Below, piece by piece: positions 16,281 through 23,510 of a DNA stretch of 51,509 bases (the stretch's first letter is position 1; every line of letters begins with the position of its first letter). The stretch spans positions 1 through 51,509 of the forward strand of contig NZ_JAPDRA010000017.1 in assembly GCF_026013525.1 (NCBI RefSeq), written 5' to 3'. This DNA is from Sphingomonas canadensis (GTDB taxonomy: Bacteria; Pseudomonadota; Alphaproteobacteria; Sphingomonadales; Sphingomonadaceae). The notes beneath the pieces are model-generated. The model was not told where the DNA came from, ran no database searches, and worked only from the letters and a program-made list of their open reading frames with translations. The position numbers and the translations under genes are program-made.

Positions 16281-17180
16281 GTGGAAACCGACGAGATCCT
16301 CGCACAGGTATCGGCCACCCGCGAAGGCGTGGCCAATGCGATCGGGCATATCGAGGACGGCAAGGAGCGCGTGCAGGAGGTGATGCGCCTCTCCGTCCAG
16401 CGCTTCAACCAGCTCACCGAACAGTTCGACGACCTGCGCGGCCACCTCCAGTCCGAGGCGGGCCGCGCGGCGGAGGCGGCGGCCAAGGTGCTGGAGGCGT
16501 TCTCCCGCGCGCAGAACTGGGCATCAACCGCGGCCAGCCAGCACGGCCAGGCGCTGGGCCAGCTCGCGCATCATTGCGAGGAGGGCAGCTCCGCCAACGG
16601 CGACGGTACCGACACACTGGGCCAGCATCGCGAGACCGTGCGCGCGCGGCGCGAGGCGGGGATGACGCTGTTCGACGAACTGCTGACCGAGGCCAATTCG
16701 GGCCACAGCCGCCATGGCGAGGCGCTGCAGGAGTTCCAGTCGCAGCTCACCGCCTGGCGCGAGGCGACCGAGAACGACGCGACCACCCAGCGCGACGCGG
16801 TGCAGAAGGGCGTGGAGAGCGACGTCACCGGCGCGCGCACCGAATTCGGTCAGACGCTGGAAACCGCGGTGGACCACACCCGCCAGGAGGTGGAAGCGCG
16901 CGAGCAGGAGCTGAGCGACCACACCCGCCAGGAGATGGACCGCGTCACCCAGGAAGAGAATGGCAACCGCAACGAGGTGACCCAGGGCATCGAGGCGATG
17001 CGCGACGCGCTCCAGCAGCTCGGCGAGCTGGTCACCACTACCTCGAACACCATGTCGCAGGGCGCGAAGGACGTCACCGACCTGATGGACGCCACCAGCG
17101 TCGGGCTGGACGTGACCATCGGGCTGATCGACAACCTCTCCCAGATCTTCGAGGAGATCGAGAGCGCCTGGCGCGGCTGA
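16281..17180 (+). CDS. Gln/Glu-rich helical (coiled-coil) protein 4 of 4
   Basis: This 299-aa protein starts at GTG 16281 five bases after GAGGAGG; an upstream ATG at 16257 overlaps gene 3 and lacks such a site. It is cytoplasmic and helical, and richer in Gln, His and Thr than its neighbours ('LSVQRFNQLTEQFDDLRGHL', 'HGEALQEFQSQLTAWREATE', 'HTRQEVEAREQELSDHTRQE'). A near-repeat 'DHTRQE(V/M)' occurs twice. The C-terminal hydrophobic stretch (ATSVGLDVTIGLIDNLSQIF) matches the tail theme of the group. It is followed after 7 bp by the PP2C phosphatase, which suggests these proteins or their assembly are phosphorylation targets. Confidence 0.65.
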   Translation: METDEILAQVSATREGVANAIGHIEDGKERVQEVMRLSVQRFNQLTEQFDDLRGHLQSEAGRAAEAAAKVLEAFSRAQNWASTAASQHGQALGQLAHHCEEGSSANGDGTDTLGQHRETVRARREAGMTLFDELLTEANSGHSRHGEALQEFQSQLTAWREATENDATTQRDAVQKGVESDVTGARTEFGQTLETAVDHTRQEVEAREQELSDHTRQEMDRVTQEENGNRNEVTQGIEAMRDALQQLGELVTTTSNTMSQGAKDVTDLMDATSVGLDVTIGLIDNLSQIFEEIESAWRG

Positions 17181-17187
17181 CCGCGGG

Positions 17188-17940
17188 ATGTCCGTCCGGT
17201 GGAGCTGGTCCGGCGCGAGCGGCAAGGGCGGGCGCGAGCGCAACGAGGATAGCTGGGTGGGCGCGCGGCTGGGCGACGGGGCGGCCGCGATCGTCGCCGA
17301 CGGGCTGGGCGGGCACAGCGACGGGCAACTGGCCTCCCGCGTCGCGGTGCGCGCGGCGCAGCGGTTTCTGCGCGGATGCGGAGAAGGCGGCGATCCGGAG
17401 ACGATCGCGGCGGGATGCGTGCGGGCCGCCGCCGATGCCGTCCGGGCCGAGCAGCGCAGGCGCAAATCGGACCTTTCCTCCACCATCGCGGTGGCGGTGG
17501 CGGCGGGGGACCTCATCGGATGGGCGCATTGCGGCGACACGCGCATCTACCTGCTGGCGCGCGACGCCGCGTCGCTGCGCCTGACCGGCGATCATAGCGT
17601 GGCGATGGCCGCGCTGCCCGAAGGCGAGCGGCTGACCGCGGACGTGCGCCACGATCCGCGCCGCAACGTGCTGGTCAGCTCGCTGGGCGGCGAGGACCCG
17701 ATGATCGACACCGGCGGCGGATCGATCGGCGCGGACGAGGCGCTGGCGCTGTGCTCCGACGGTTTCTGGGAGCATGCCGCGGAGGAAGACTTGTTCGATC
17801 TTGCCGCCGCGGGATACGATGCGCCCCGGCTGGCGGTGGCGCTGGCGCGGCGTAAGCCGTTCAACGGGGACAATTTCACGCTGGCAACGCTGTTCCGCGC
17901 CACGCGCAGGCGCGGAATCTGGGGATGGAGGATGCGATGA
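17188..17940 (+). CDS. PP2C-family Ser/Thr protein phosphatase
   Basis: This 250-aa single-domain PPM phosphatase has all key motifs: R18-N-E-D21 near the N-terminus, 'VADGLGGH' (D38/G39 metal binding), 'GWAHCGDTRIYLL', 'LTGDHS', 'LCSDGFWEH' and 'GDNFTLATL' with the final metal Asp-Asn. It should dephosphorylate Ser/Thr in the cytoplasm in an Mn/Mg-dependent way. It lies between the four coiled-coil genes and the three exported paralogs. The two kinases follow in the same operon, giving a complete reversible phosphorylation circuit. Its stop overlaps the next start (ATGA). Confidence 0.93.
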   Translation: MSVRWSWSGASGKGGRERNEDSWVGARLGDGAAAIVADGLGGHSDGQLASRVAVRAAQRFLRGCGEGGDPETIAAGCVRAAADAVRAEQRRRKSDLSSTIAVAVAAGDLIGWAHCGDTRIYLLARDAASLRLTGDHSVAMAALPEGERLTADVRHDPRRNVLVSSLGGEDPMIDTGGGSIGADEALALCSDGFWEHAAEEDLFDLAAAGYDAPRLAVALARRKPFNGDNFTLATLFRATRRRGIWGWRMR

Positions 17941-18497
17941 GGATCACCGGTGCCGTCGCTGCGATGATCGCCACCGCCTGCGCCGTCCCGGCGGAGGCCC
18001 AGGCGATCTATTCGGGCAATTGCGATCGCGCCCGCGCGCTCCAGCGCGAGCAGACGGTGGACCGGCTGGTGCCCTCCGCCAAATATCAGGGCGTCTATAT
18101 GGAGCGCTGGCGGACCCAGCCGGCATGCCAGTCGCTGCTGATGTTCCGCTATCTGCTGGTGCGCACGCGATTGGACAGCAGCCGCGTCGAATACCGGCTG
18201 ACGCGCGAAAGCTATAACGTCGCCCAGGCCGGCGAGAGCTGTTCGCCCGAGGTCAGCGTGCGCAACAAGGCGATTTATGGCGATGTGGCTTTCACCACGA
18301 AGGTAGTCGAGCGCGGCGGGGTCTGCGACTTCCTGCTCGAATCCGCGTGGCGGCATCGTGCGCAGGTCGATTCCAAATGGGCGGACGACTGGAGCGAGAC
18401 GGTGCAGGTCGCGGCGCCCTATCTGATGGTGAGCCGCCGCGCGCATTCCGGGCTGATCATGGTCAGCCCCATCGCGCTGACTCCGGACCCGACATGA
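17937..18497 (+). CDS. Exported cysteine protein, paralog 1 of 3 (novel family)
   Basis: This 186-aa protein has a signal peptide (MRITGAVAAMIATACAVPAEAQA) with likely cleavage after AQA. The mature protein opens with 'IYSGNCDRARALQREQTVDRL', which is almost identical in the two following genes. The central 'GDVAFTTKVVERGGVCDFLLESAW' and the terminal 'VSPIALTPDP' are also shared. Four Cys are conserved in the mature chain, suggesting two disulfides in the periplasm. The ATG overlaps the phosphatase stop and has GGAGG upstream. The family is not one I recognise; the link to the kinases suggests a periplasmic ligand or partner of their sensor domains. Confidence 0.72.
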   Translation: MRITGAVAAMIATACAVPAEAQAIYSGNCDRARALQREQTVDRLVPSAKYQGVYMERWRTQPACQSLLMFRYLLVRTRLDSSRVEYRLTRESYNVAQAGESCSPEVSVRNKAIYGDVAFTTKVVERGGVCDFLLESAWRHRAQVDSKWADDWSETVQVAAPYLMVSRRAHSGLIMVSPIALTPDPT

Positions 18498-18546
18498 CCG
18501 GGACGGGGGAGCAGCAGGTTCGGCCGGAAGCGGAAAGGGGAAGACG

Positions 18547-19125
18547 ATGCAGGGCAAGATGACGCGGTTCGGGCGCTCCGGCTGGGCGCGGGGGATGATG
18601 GCGGCGGCGTGCCTGACGGGCGCGAGCGCGGCCGAGGCCCAGTCCATCTATACCGGCAACTGCGATCGCGCCCGCGCGCTCCAGCGGGAACAGACGGTCG
18701 AGAAGCTGATGCCGGGCACCAAGTACAAGGGCGTGGTGAGCTGGCGGGCTCGGACCGATACCTCGTGCAACCCGCAGTATCTGGTCGTCTATTCGCTGAC
18801 GCGCAGCAGCTCGACCGGCACCAGCAAGGTCTATTCGGTGCGCCGCGACGAATATCGCGTCGGCCTGCCGGGCACGAGCTGTCCCACCATCAAGCTGCAC
18901 AACAGCGAGGTATACGGCACCGTGACCTTCACCACCAAGGTGACGCCGAACAACGGCCTGTGCGATTTCACGCTCAATTCGGACTGGGCGCTGCGCAACA
19001 ACAGCGGCTGGTCGACCAACTGGAGCGTGGCCGTGCAGACCGCCAGCGGCACCGATCGCGTCGTGAACCAGAGCACCGCCAGCGGCTATGTTACGCCGAT
19101 CGCGCTGACCATCGATCCGTTCTGA
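18547..19125 (+). CDS. Exported cysteine protein, paralog 2 of 3 (novel family)
   Basis: This 192-aa protein has a basic N-region and signal peptide (to about residue 32, ...ASAAEAQS). The mature start is 'IYTGNCDRARALQREQTVEKL'. Family features are 'YKGVVSWRARTDTSCNPQYL', 'SCPTIKLHNSEVYGTVTFTT', 'GLCDFTLNSDWALRN' and 'YVTPIALTIDPF'. Four Cys occur at positions equivalent to paralog 1. The domain is beta-rich by composition (many Thr, Ser, Val). The gap of 49 bp contains AAAGGGGAAG as ribosome site. Three adjacent copies with diverged middles imply tandem duplication followed by specialisation. Confidence 0.72.
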   Translation: MQGKMTRFGRSGWARGMMAAACLTGASAAEAQSIYTGNCDRARALQREQTVEKLMPGTKYKGVVSWRARTDTSCNPQYLVVYSLTRSSSTGTSKVYSVRRDEYRVGLPGTSCPTIKLHNSEVYGTVTFTTKVTPNNGLCDFTLNSDWALRNNSGWSTNWSVAVQTASGTDRVVNQSTASGYVTPIALTIDPF

Positions 19126-19156
19126 GCGAAGGCGGGAGCCGGCAAGGGAGTAGAAT

Positions 19157-19729
19157 ATGCGTACACCGGGGAAATGGATGCGCGCCGCGGCGCTGGCGGG
19201 ATGCCTGGCCCAGGCGGGAACCGCGCAGGCGCAGGCGATCTACACCGGCAATTGCGAGCGCGCGCGGATGCTGCAGCGCGAGCAGACCGCGAGCTCGCTG
19301 GTCCACTCCGGCCGCTATCAGGGCGTGCTGTACCTGGCTCCGGGCATCGTCACCAATCGCGAGTGCAAGGGCGGCGAGCTGCTCCACGTCTATTATCTCG
19401 ACGGACGGCAGGTGGACGGGGACAAGGTCCGCTACAAGCTGAAGATCAAGGTGGTGGACCTGCCCTATGAGAAGACCGGCTGCACGCTGTGGCAATCGGA
19501 GATCGGCGCGATCTTCGGCGACTTCGAATTCCATACCGAGGTGCGCGAGGAGAATGGCCTGTGCGGCTTCTACCTGCGCGGCGAATGGCGCTATGCCGAC
19601 ACCGGCAAGCCCGGCGACATGCAGCGATGGACGGCGGACGTACTGATGACCGGATCGCGCAAATTCTCGGTCGTGATGGTGGAGGGCGACGGGATCACCC
19701 CCATCGCCTTCACCGCGATTAGGGGCTGA
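19157..19729 (+). CDS. Exported cysteine protein, paralog 3 of 3 (novel family)
   Basis: This 190-aa protein has a signal peptide ending ...AGTAQAQA. The mature N-terminus 'IYTGNCERARMLQREQTASSL' carries the family signature. The middle is more diverged and more charged (LHVYYLDGRQVDGDKVRYKL), but it keeps 'GCTLWQSEIGAIFGDFEFHT', 'NGLCGFYLRGEWRY' and 'GITPIAFTAI'. The four-Cys pattern is preserved. GGGAG precedes the ATG. It is the last of the exported trio; the first kinase starts 92 bp later. Confidence 0.72.
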   Translation: MRTPGKWMRAAALAGCLAQAGTAQAQAIYTGNCERARMLQREQTASSLVHSGRYQGVLYLAPGIVTNRECKGGELLHVYYLDGRQVDGDKVRYKLKIKVVDLPYEKTGCTLWQSEIGAIFGDFEFHTEVREENGLCGFYLRGEWRYADTGKPGDMQRWTADVLMTGSRKFSVVMVEGDGITPIAFTAIRG

Positions 19730-19821
19730 GGCGCGAGGGGCTGGCGGGGAACACCCGGATGATGGCATGAAGGCGGCATGGGGGTTCGCGTGATCAGGCG
19801 ATCGAAGGCGCGGGACAGGGC

Positions 19822-21498
19822 ATGAGCGGCGATTTCCGCGACGCGCAGCCGCCGGGATCGGCGGTGGGCGACTATATCCTTGGCGAGGCGATCGGCCAGG
19901 GCGGGGAGGGGATCGTCTATCGCGCGCACCATCCTTCGCGCGGAACCGTGCTGATCAAGGAATATTGGCCCAAGCAGATCGCGTCGCGCGGCAAGGGCCA
20001 CCGGGCGGAGGCTTCGCACCAGAACTGGCGGGCGGATTTCCGCCGCGGCGTGGAGCAGTTCCAGTTGCTGGGCGAACGCTTCGCGCGGATGCCGCACCAT
20101 CCCGGCGTGCTCAGGATCAGCGAAGTGCTGATGGAGCGCAACACCGCCTATATGGTGATGGAGGATGTGGAAGGCCGCACGCTGGAGCGCGCGCTGCCCG
20201 CCGGGGCCTTCGCCGATCCCGACCAGATCGTGGAGCTGGCCGACCAGCTTACCGCCGCGATCGGCCATCTGCACGCGCACGGGCTGCTCCACCGCGACAT
20301 CGCGCCCGACAACATCATGATCCGCGCCGGCCACGACTGGAAGGCAGTGCTGATCGATTTCAACGCCGCCAAGGACCTGGTCGCGCAACTGACGCGCAGC
20401 CGTGAATCGGTGGTGAAGCCGGGCTATACCCCGATCGAGCAATATGACTCGCTGGGGCAGGAGCCGGTTGGCCCGTGGACCGATATCTATTCGGCCGCGG
20501 CGGTGCTCTATCGCGTCATCACCGGCCGCCCGCCGATGGACCCGACGCGGCGATTGCTGCGGCCCGCCGAGCACGAGCCGCTGACCGAACTGGCGGCGGG
20601 ACGCTTCGAGCCCGGGTTCCTGGCGGCGATCGAGGCGGCGCTGGACCCGCGCCCCGACGCGCGGCCGCAGGACAGCGAGCAGTGGCGCCATGCGATGGGC
20701 CTTTCCAGCAGCTACGTGCCGCCTGCGCCTCCCGCGCCGCCGCCGCCGCCTCCGCCACCTCCGCCACCGCCGCCTCCGCCGCCGCCGCCCCCTCCGCCAC
20801 CTCCGGCGCCACCTCCGCCACCTCCGCCACCTCCGGCGCCACCGCCGCCACCTCCGGCGCCGCCGCCGGAGCGCGAGAAGGAGACGGACGAGGTGCCGGG
20901 TGAGACCGGCGTCACTCCGCCGCCGCGGGACGACACCCGGCGCCAGCTCATCGCGCTGGGGCTGGGCGCGGCGGTGGTCGTGCTGCTGGTGATCGCCGTG
21001 CTGGCGTCGCGGATGGGCGGCGCTCCGGTTACGAACGAGAGCGGCTTGGCGACGGTGACCGGCAACAGCGCGGCGCCGGTTGCGGCAGCCAGCGCAACGC
21101 CGGCCCTGGCCGCGAGCGGCAAGCCGTCAAAGCCTCCCGCCGCGGACAAGTCTCTGCTCGTGACGGCGCCGAGCCCAGTCTCGCGCCCGTCGCAGGCCGT
21201 GCAGGTGGACCAGCGGCCGATCTGCCCGGCGGGATGCGTGACCCAGCAGCCGAGCGGCAGCTCGCGCCGCTTCTCCCAGAACTTCAGCTTCCGCCGGGGC
21301 AATTCCGCCTATTCTGCCGGATATGCCGCCGCGCAGCGGGCCTGCCCCAGCGCGCTCGCGGGATCGAGCCTTTCGGGAAGCGTGACCGTGAGCAACGAGG
21401 AATGCGTGGGCGACAGTTGCTTCGGGGACGTGAGCTACACCTGTTACAAGAGCGCGCCGCAGGCGCAGATCTGTCCGCAGAACTGCCGCCGCAACTGA
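19822..21498 (+). CDS. Transmembrane Ser/Thr protein kinase with periplasmic Cys-rich domain
   Basis: In this 558-aa protein the cytoplasmic kinase domain (about 15-290) has G-loop G25QGGEG30, lysine K46 in 'LIKEYWP', catalytic H157RD159IAPDN164, and D179FN in place of DFG. An activation segment ends in 'PGYTPIEQY', followed by 'GPWTDIYSAAAVLYRVITGRPP'. The catalytic Lys of HRDxKxxN is Ala, as in other bacterial 'KEYFP/HRDIxPDN' kinases. A roughly 50-residue poly-Pro segment (300-349) leads to one TM (about 375-397). The periplasmic part ends in a domain with eight Cys (CPAGC, RACPS, EECVGDSC, CPQNC), probably disulfide-bonded. All catalytic essentials are present, so it is probably active. 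Confidence 0.88.
   Translation: MSGDFRDAQPPGSAVGDYILGEAIGQGGEGIVYRAHHPSRGTVLIKEYWPKQIASRGKGHRAEASHQNWRADFRRGVEQFQLLGERFARMPHHPGVLRISEVLMERNTAYMVMEDVEGRTLERALPAGAFADPDQIVELADQLTAAIGHLHAHGLLHRDIAPDNIMIRAGHDWKAVLIDFNAAKDLVAQLTRSRESVVKPGYTPIEQYDSLGQEPVGPWTDIYSAAAVLYRVITGRPPMDPTRRLLRPAEHEPLTELAAGRFEPGFLAAIEAALDPRPDARPQDSEQWRHAMGLSSSYVPPAPPAPPPPPPPPPPPPPPPPPPPPPPPAPPPPPPPPPAPPPPPPAPPPEREKETDEVPGETGVTPPPRDDTRRQLIALGLGAAVVVLLVIAVLASRMGGAPVTNESGLATVTGNSAAPVAAASATPALAASGKPSKPPAADKSLLVTAPSPVSRPSQAVQVDQRPICPAGCVTQQPSGSSRRFSQNFSFRRGNSAYSAGYAAAQRACPSALAGSSLSGSVTVSNEECVGDSCFGDVSYTCYKSAPQAQICPQNCRRN
20719..20868 (+). repeat. Poly-proline-encoding low-complexity tract
   Basis: About 50 codons are nearly all CCN (Pro) with occasional GCN. 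They include locally repeated units such as GCGCCACCTCCGCCACCTCC. The tract separates the kinase domain from the TM. Such runs stall ribosomes without EF-P and are prone to length change by slippage; the second kinase has a shorter version at about 22446-22520. Confidence 0.8.
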
Positions 21499-21526
21499 GC
21501 GTGATACCCAGCCGGGAGAGGAAGGC

Positions 21527-23482
21527 ATGACCGACACGGGCGATTTCCGCGACGCGCAGCCGGCCGGCGCGATGGTGGGCGAATATCGCATCACCGGAGT
21601 GCTGGGCCAGGGCGGGGAGGGGATCGTCTATACCGTCGAGCACCCGCGGCGCGGCGCGCTGCTGCTCAAAGAATATTGGCCCAAGCAGGTGGTGTCGCGC
21701 GCCGACGGCAAGGCACATCCTTCGCGCGGGAGCTGGGGACAGGATTTCCTGCGCGGCGTCGAGCGTTTCGTGTCGCTGGGCGGGCGGATGCGCGACCTGC
21801 CCGAACATCCGGGCGTGATGCGCGTCCATGACGTGTTCGAGGCGAACAACACCGCCTATGTGGCGATGGACCGCGTCGAGGGGCGCGTGCTGGAGGCGGT
21901 GCTGGCCGAAGGCGGGCTGACCGATCCCGCGGACGTGATGACGGTGGCGGACCAATTGTCGGAGACGCTGGCGTTCCTCCACCATCAGGGCATCTTCCAC
22001 CGCGATGTGGCGCCGGACAATCTGATCGTCACCCCGGGCTATGACTGGCGCGCGGTGCTGATCGACTTCAACGCCGCCAAGGACCTGGTGATGCAGATGA
22101 CGCGCAGCGTCGCTGCGGTGGTGAAGCCGGGGTATTCGCCGATCGAGCAATATGCCGAGGAAGGCGAGGGGTTCGGCCCCTGGACCGATATCTATTCAGC
22201 CGCCGCGGTGCTTTACCGCGCGATCACGGGACGCCCCCCGCAGGAGGCGGGCCGCCGGCTGTACCGCAGCGATCACCGGCCGCTGTCGGCGATCGCGCCG
22301 GAGGGCTATCCGCCCGGATTCCTGGCGGCGATCGATCATGCGCTGGAGCCGCGCCCCGAAGACCGGCCCGCCGACGCCGACGCCTGGCGCCGGGAGCTGG
22401 GGTTCGGCCTGCAGAAGCCGGCCGCCGTGCCGGTAGCGGCCCTGGCGCCTCCGCCGCCTCTGCCTCCCGCGCCACCCCCTCCTCCACCACCGCCGCCGCC
22501 TCCGCCTCCGCCCAGGGAGCCGCGCACGCCGGGAGCGGGCGGGCTGATCCCGCCGGGGAAGCTGCCGCTGGTGGCGGGGGGCGGCGTGCTGCTGGCGGCC
22601 GCGGCGGTGATCGCGATCGTGATGGCGACGCAGGGCGGCGGCGCGGCGGATACGGGCAACGATACCGCCGCGGCACCCGGAACGGGCTTCCAGGCGCTGA
22701 TGGCGAGCGCCGATCCCGTGCGGGGCGAGGCGGTTTCGAAGAAATGCACCGCCTGTCACCTGACGACGGACGAGGCCAATGGCATCGGCCCCAGCCTGAA
22801 CGGCATCGTCGGCCGGGCCGTGGCCTCCGTAAAGGGCTTCGGCTATACCGAGCCGCTGAAGAAGCTGGGCGGCAACTGGACGCCCGAGCGGCTCGACCAG
22901 TGGCTCACCTCGTCGCGGCAGATGGCGCCGGGCACGCGCGAGACCTTCGTCGGTCTGCCCGATCCGCGCGAGCGCGCCGACCTGATCGCCTATCTGGCCA
23001 CGCTGAAGCCTGCCGCCGCGGCTGCGCCTTCACCCACGCCCACGCCCACGCCAAGCGCGTCGCCCAGCCCGACGCCGACGCCCAAGCCGACCCCCACGCC
23101 AACGCCGCGCACGACGCCCGTGGGCGGCTCTTCCGGGGGCGGGGGTAGTTGTGCGGCCGGGCCGTTCATCCTCTATTTCGAATGGGACCGTTCGAGCATC
23201 ACGCCCGAGGCCACCGCGATCCTGGACAATGCGGTCAGCCGCTGGAATTCGTGCCGATCGGGCAGTGTGGTGATCAACGCCTATACCGACAAGGAGAGTT
23301 CGTCTTCCTATGCGGTCGGGCTCACCAACCGCATGGCATCGTCCGTGGCGCAGTATCTCAGCGCGCGGGGAATCCCGGCGGGCATCATCGTGCAGAACGG
23401 CTATGGCAGCTCGCGCGCGACGCACCTCTCGCAGGGCCAGCGCGACGCGATGAGCCGCCGCGCCGAGGTGTTCCTGCGATAG
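21527..23482 (+). CDS. Transmembrane Ser/Thr kinase fused to periplasmic cytochrome c and OmpA-like domains
   Basis: This 651-aa protein has a kinase domain (about 18-290; GQGGEG, K48, H158RDVAPDN165, D180FN, IEQY, GPWTDIYSAAAVLYRAITGRPP), a Pro-rich segment (about 308-331) and one TM (about 345-367). Next come a class I cytochrome c domain (about 383-490), a Pro-Thr linker (502-531) and an OmpA-like domain (about 541-651; 'AYTDKE', 'GYGSSRAT', 'SRRAEVFL'). The heme-binding motif is C407TAC410H411. The fold is clear from 'GIGPSLNGIVGR', 'FGYTEPLKKLGGNWTPERLD' and 'GLPDPRERADLIAYL'. At the axial-ligand position the usual PGTKM is PGTRE472; M466 lies nearby. A single chain thus links a cytoplasmic kinase to periplasmic heme and peptidoglycan. 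It is a clear paralog of the previous kinase. Confidence 0.9.
   Translation: MTDTGDFRDAQPAGAMVGEYRITGVLGQGGEGIVYTVEHPRRGALLLKEYWPKQVVSRADGKAHPSRGSWGQDFLRGVERFVSLGGRMRDLPEHPGVMRVHDVFEANNTAYVAMDRVEGRVLEAVLAEGGLTDPADVMTVADQLSETLAFLHHQGIFHRDVAPDNLIVTPGYDWRAVLIDFNAAKDLVMQMTRSVAAVVKPGYSPIEQYAEEGEGFGPWTDIYSAAAVLYRAITGRPPQEAGRRLYRSDHRPLSAIAPEGYPPGFLAAIDHALEPRPEDRPADADAWRRELGFGLQKPAAVPVAALAPPPPLPPAPPPPPPPPPPPPPPREPRTPGAGGLIPPGKLPLVAGGGVLLAAAAVIAIVMATQGGGAADTGNDTAAAPGTGFQALMASADPVRGEAVSKKCTACHLTTDEANGIGPSLNGIVGRAVASVKGFGYTEPLKKLGGNWTPERLDQWLTSSRQMAPGTRETFVGLPDPRERADLIAYLATLKPAAAAAPSPTPTPTPSASPSPTPTPKPTPTPTPRTTPVGGSSGGGGSCAAGPFILYFEWDRSSITPEATAILDNAVSRWNSCRSGSVVINAYTDKESSSSYAVGLTNRMASSVAQYLSARGIPAGIIVQNGYGSSRATHLSQGQRDAMSRRAEVFLR
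23030..23119 (+). repeat. Pro-Thr/Ser linker-encoding repeat
   Basis: Iterated CCCACGCC-like units encode a run of PTP and PSP dipeptides between the cytochrome c and OmpA-like domains. A linker of this type would let the OmpA domain reach the peptidoglycan. Confidence 0.75.
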
Positions 23483-23510
23483 GGGAACGGGCGGGTGCCG
23501 GTTCGGCGGA

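Noticed and set aside
20719..20868. Possible CRISPR or tandem-repeat array
   Set aside because: The repeats are in-frame proline codons within a kinase gene and there are no unique spacers of constant length. No CRISPR array was seen anywhere in the window.
9966..23482. Type VI secretion locus, because of the kinase/PP2C pair
   Set aside because: No sheath, Hcp, VgrG, ClpV, FHA or baseplate genes are present, and the kinases carry cytochrome c/OmpA or Cys-rich sensors instead.
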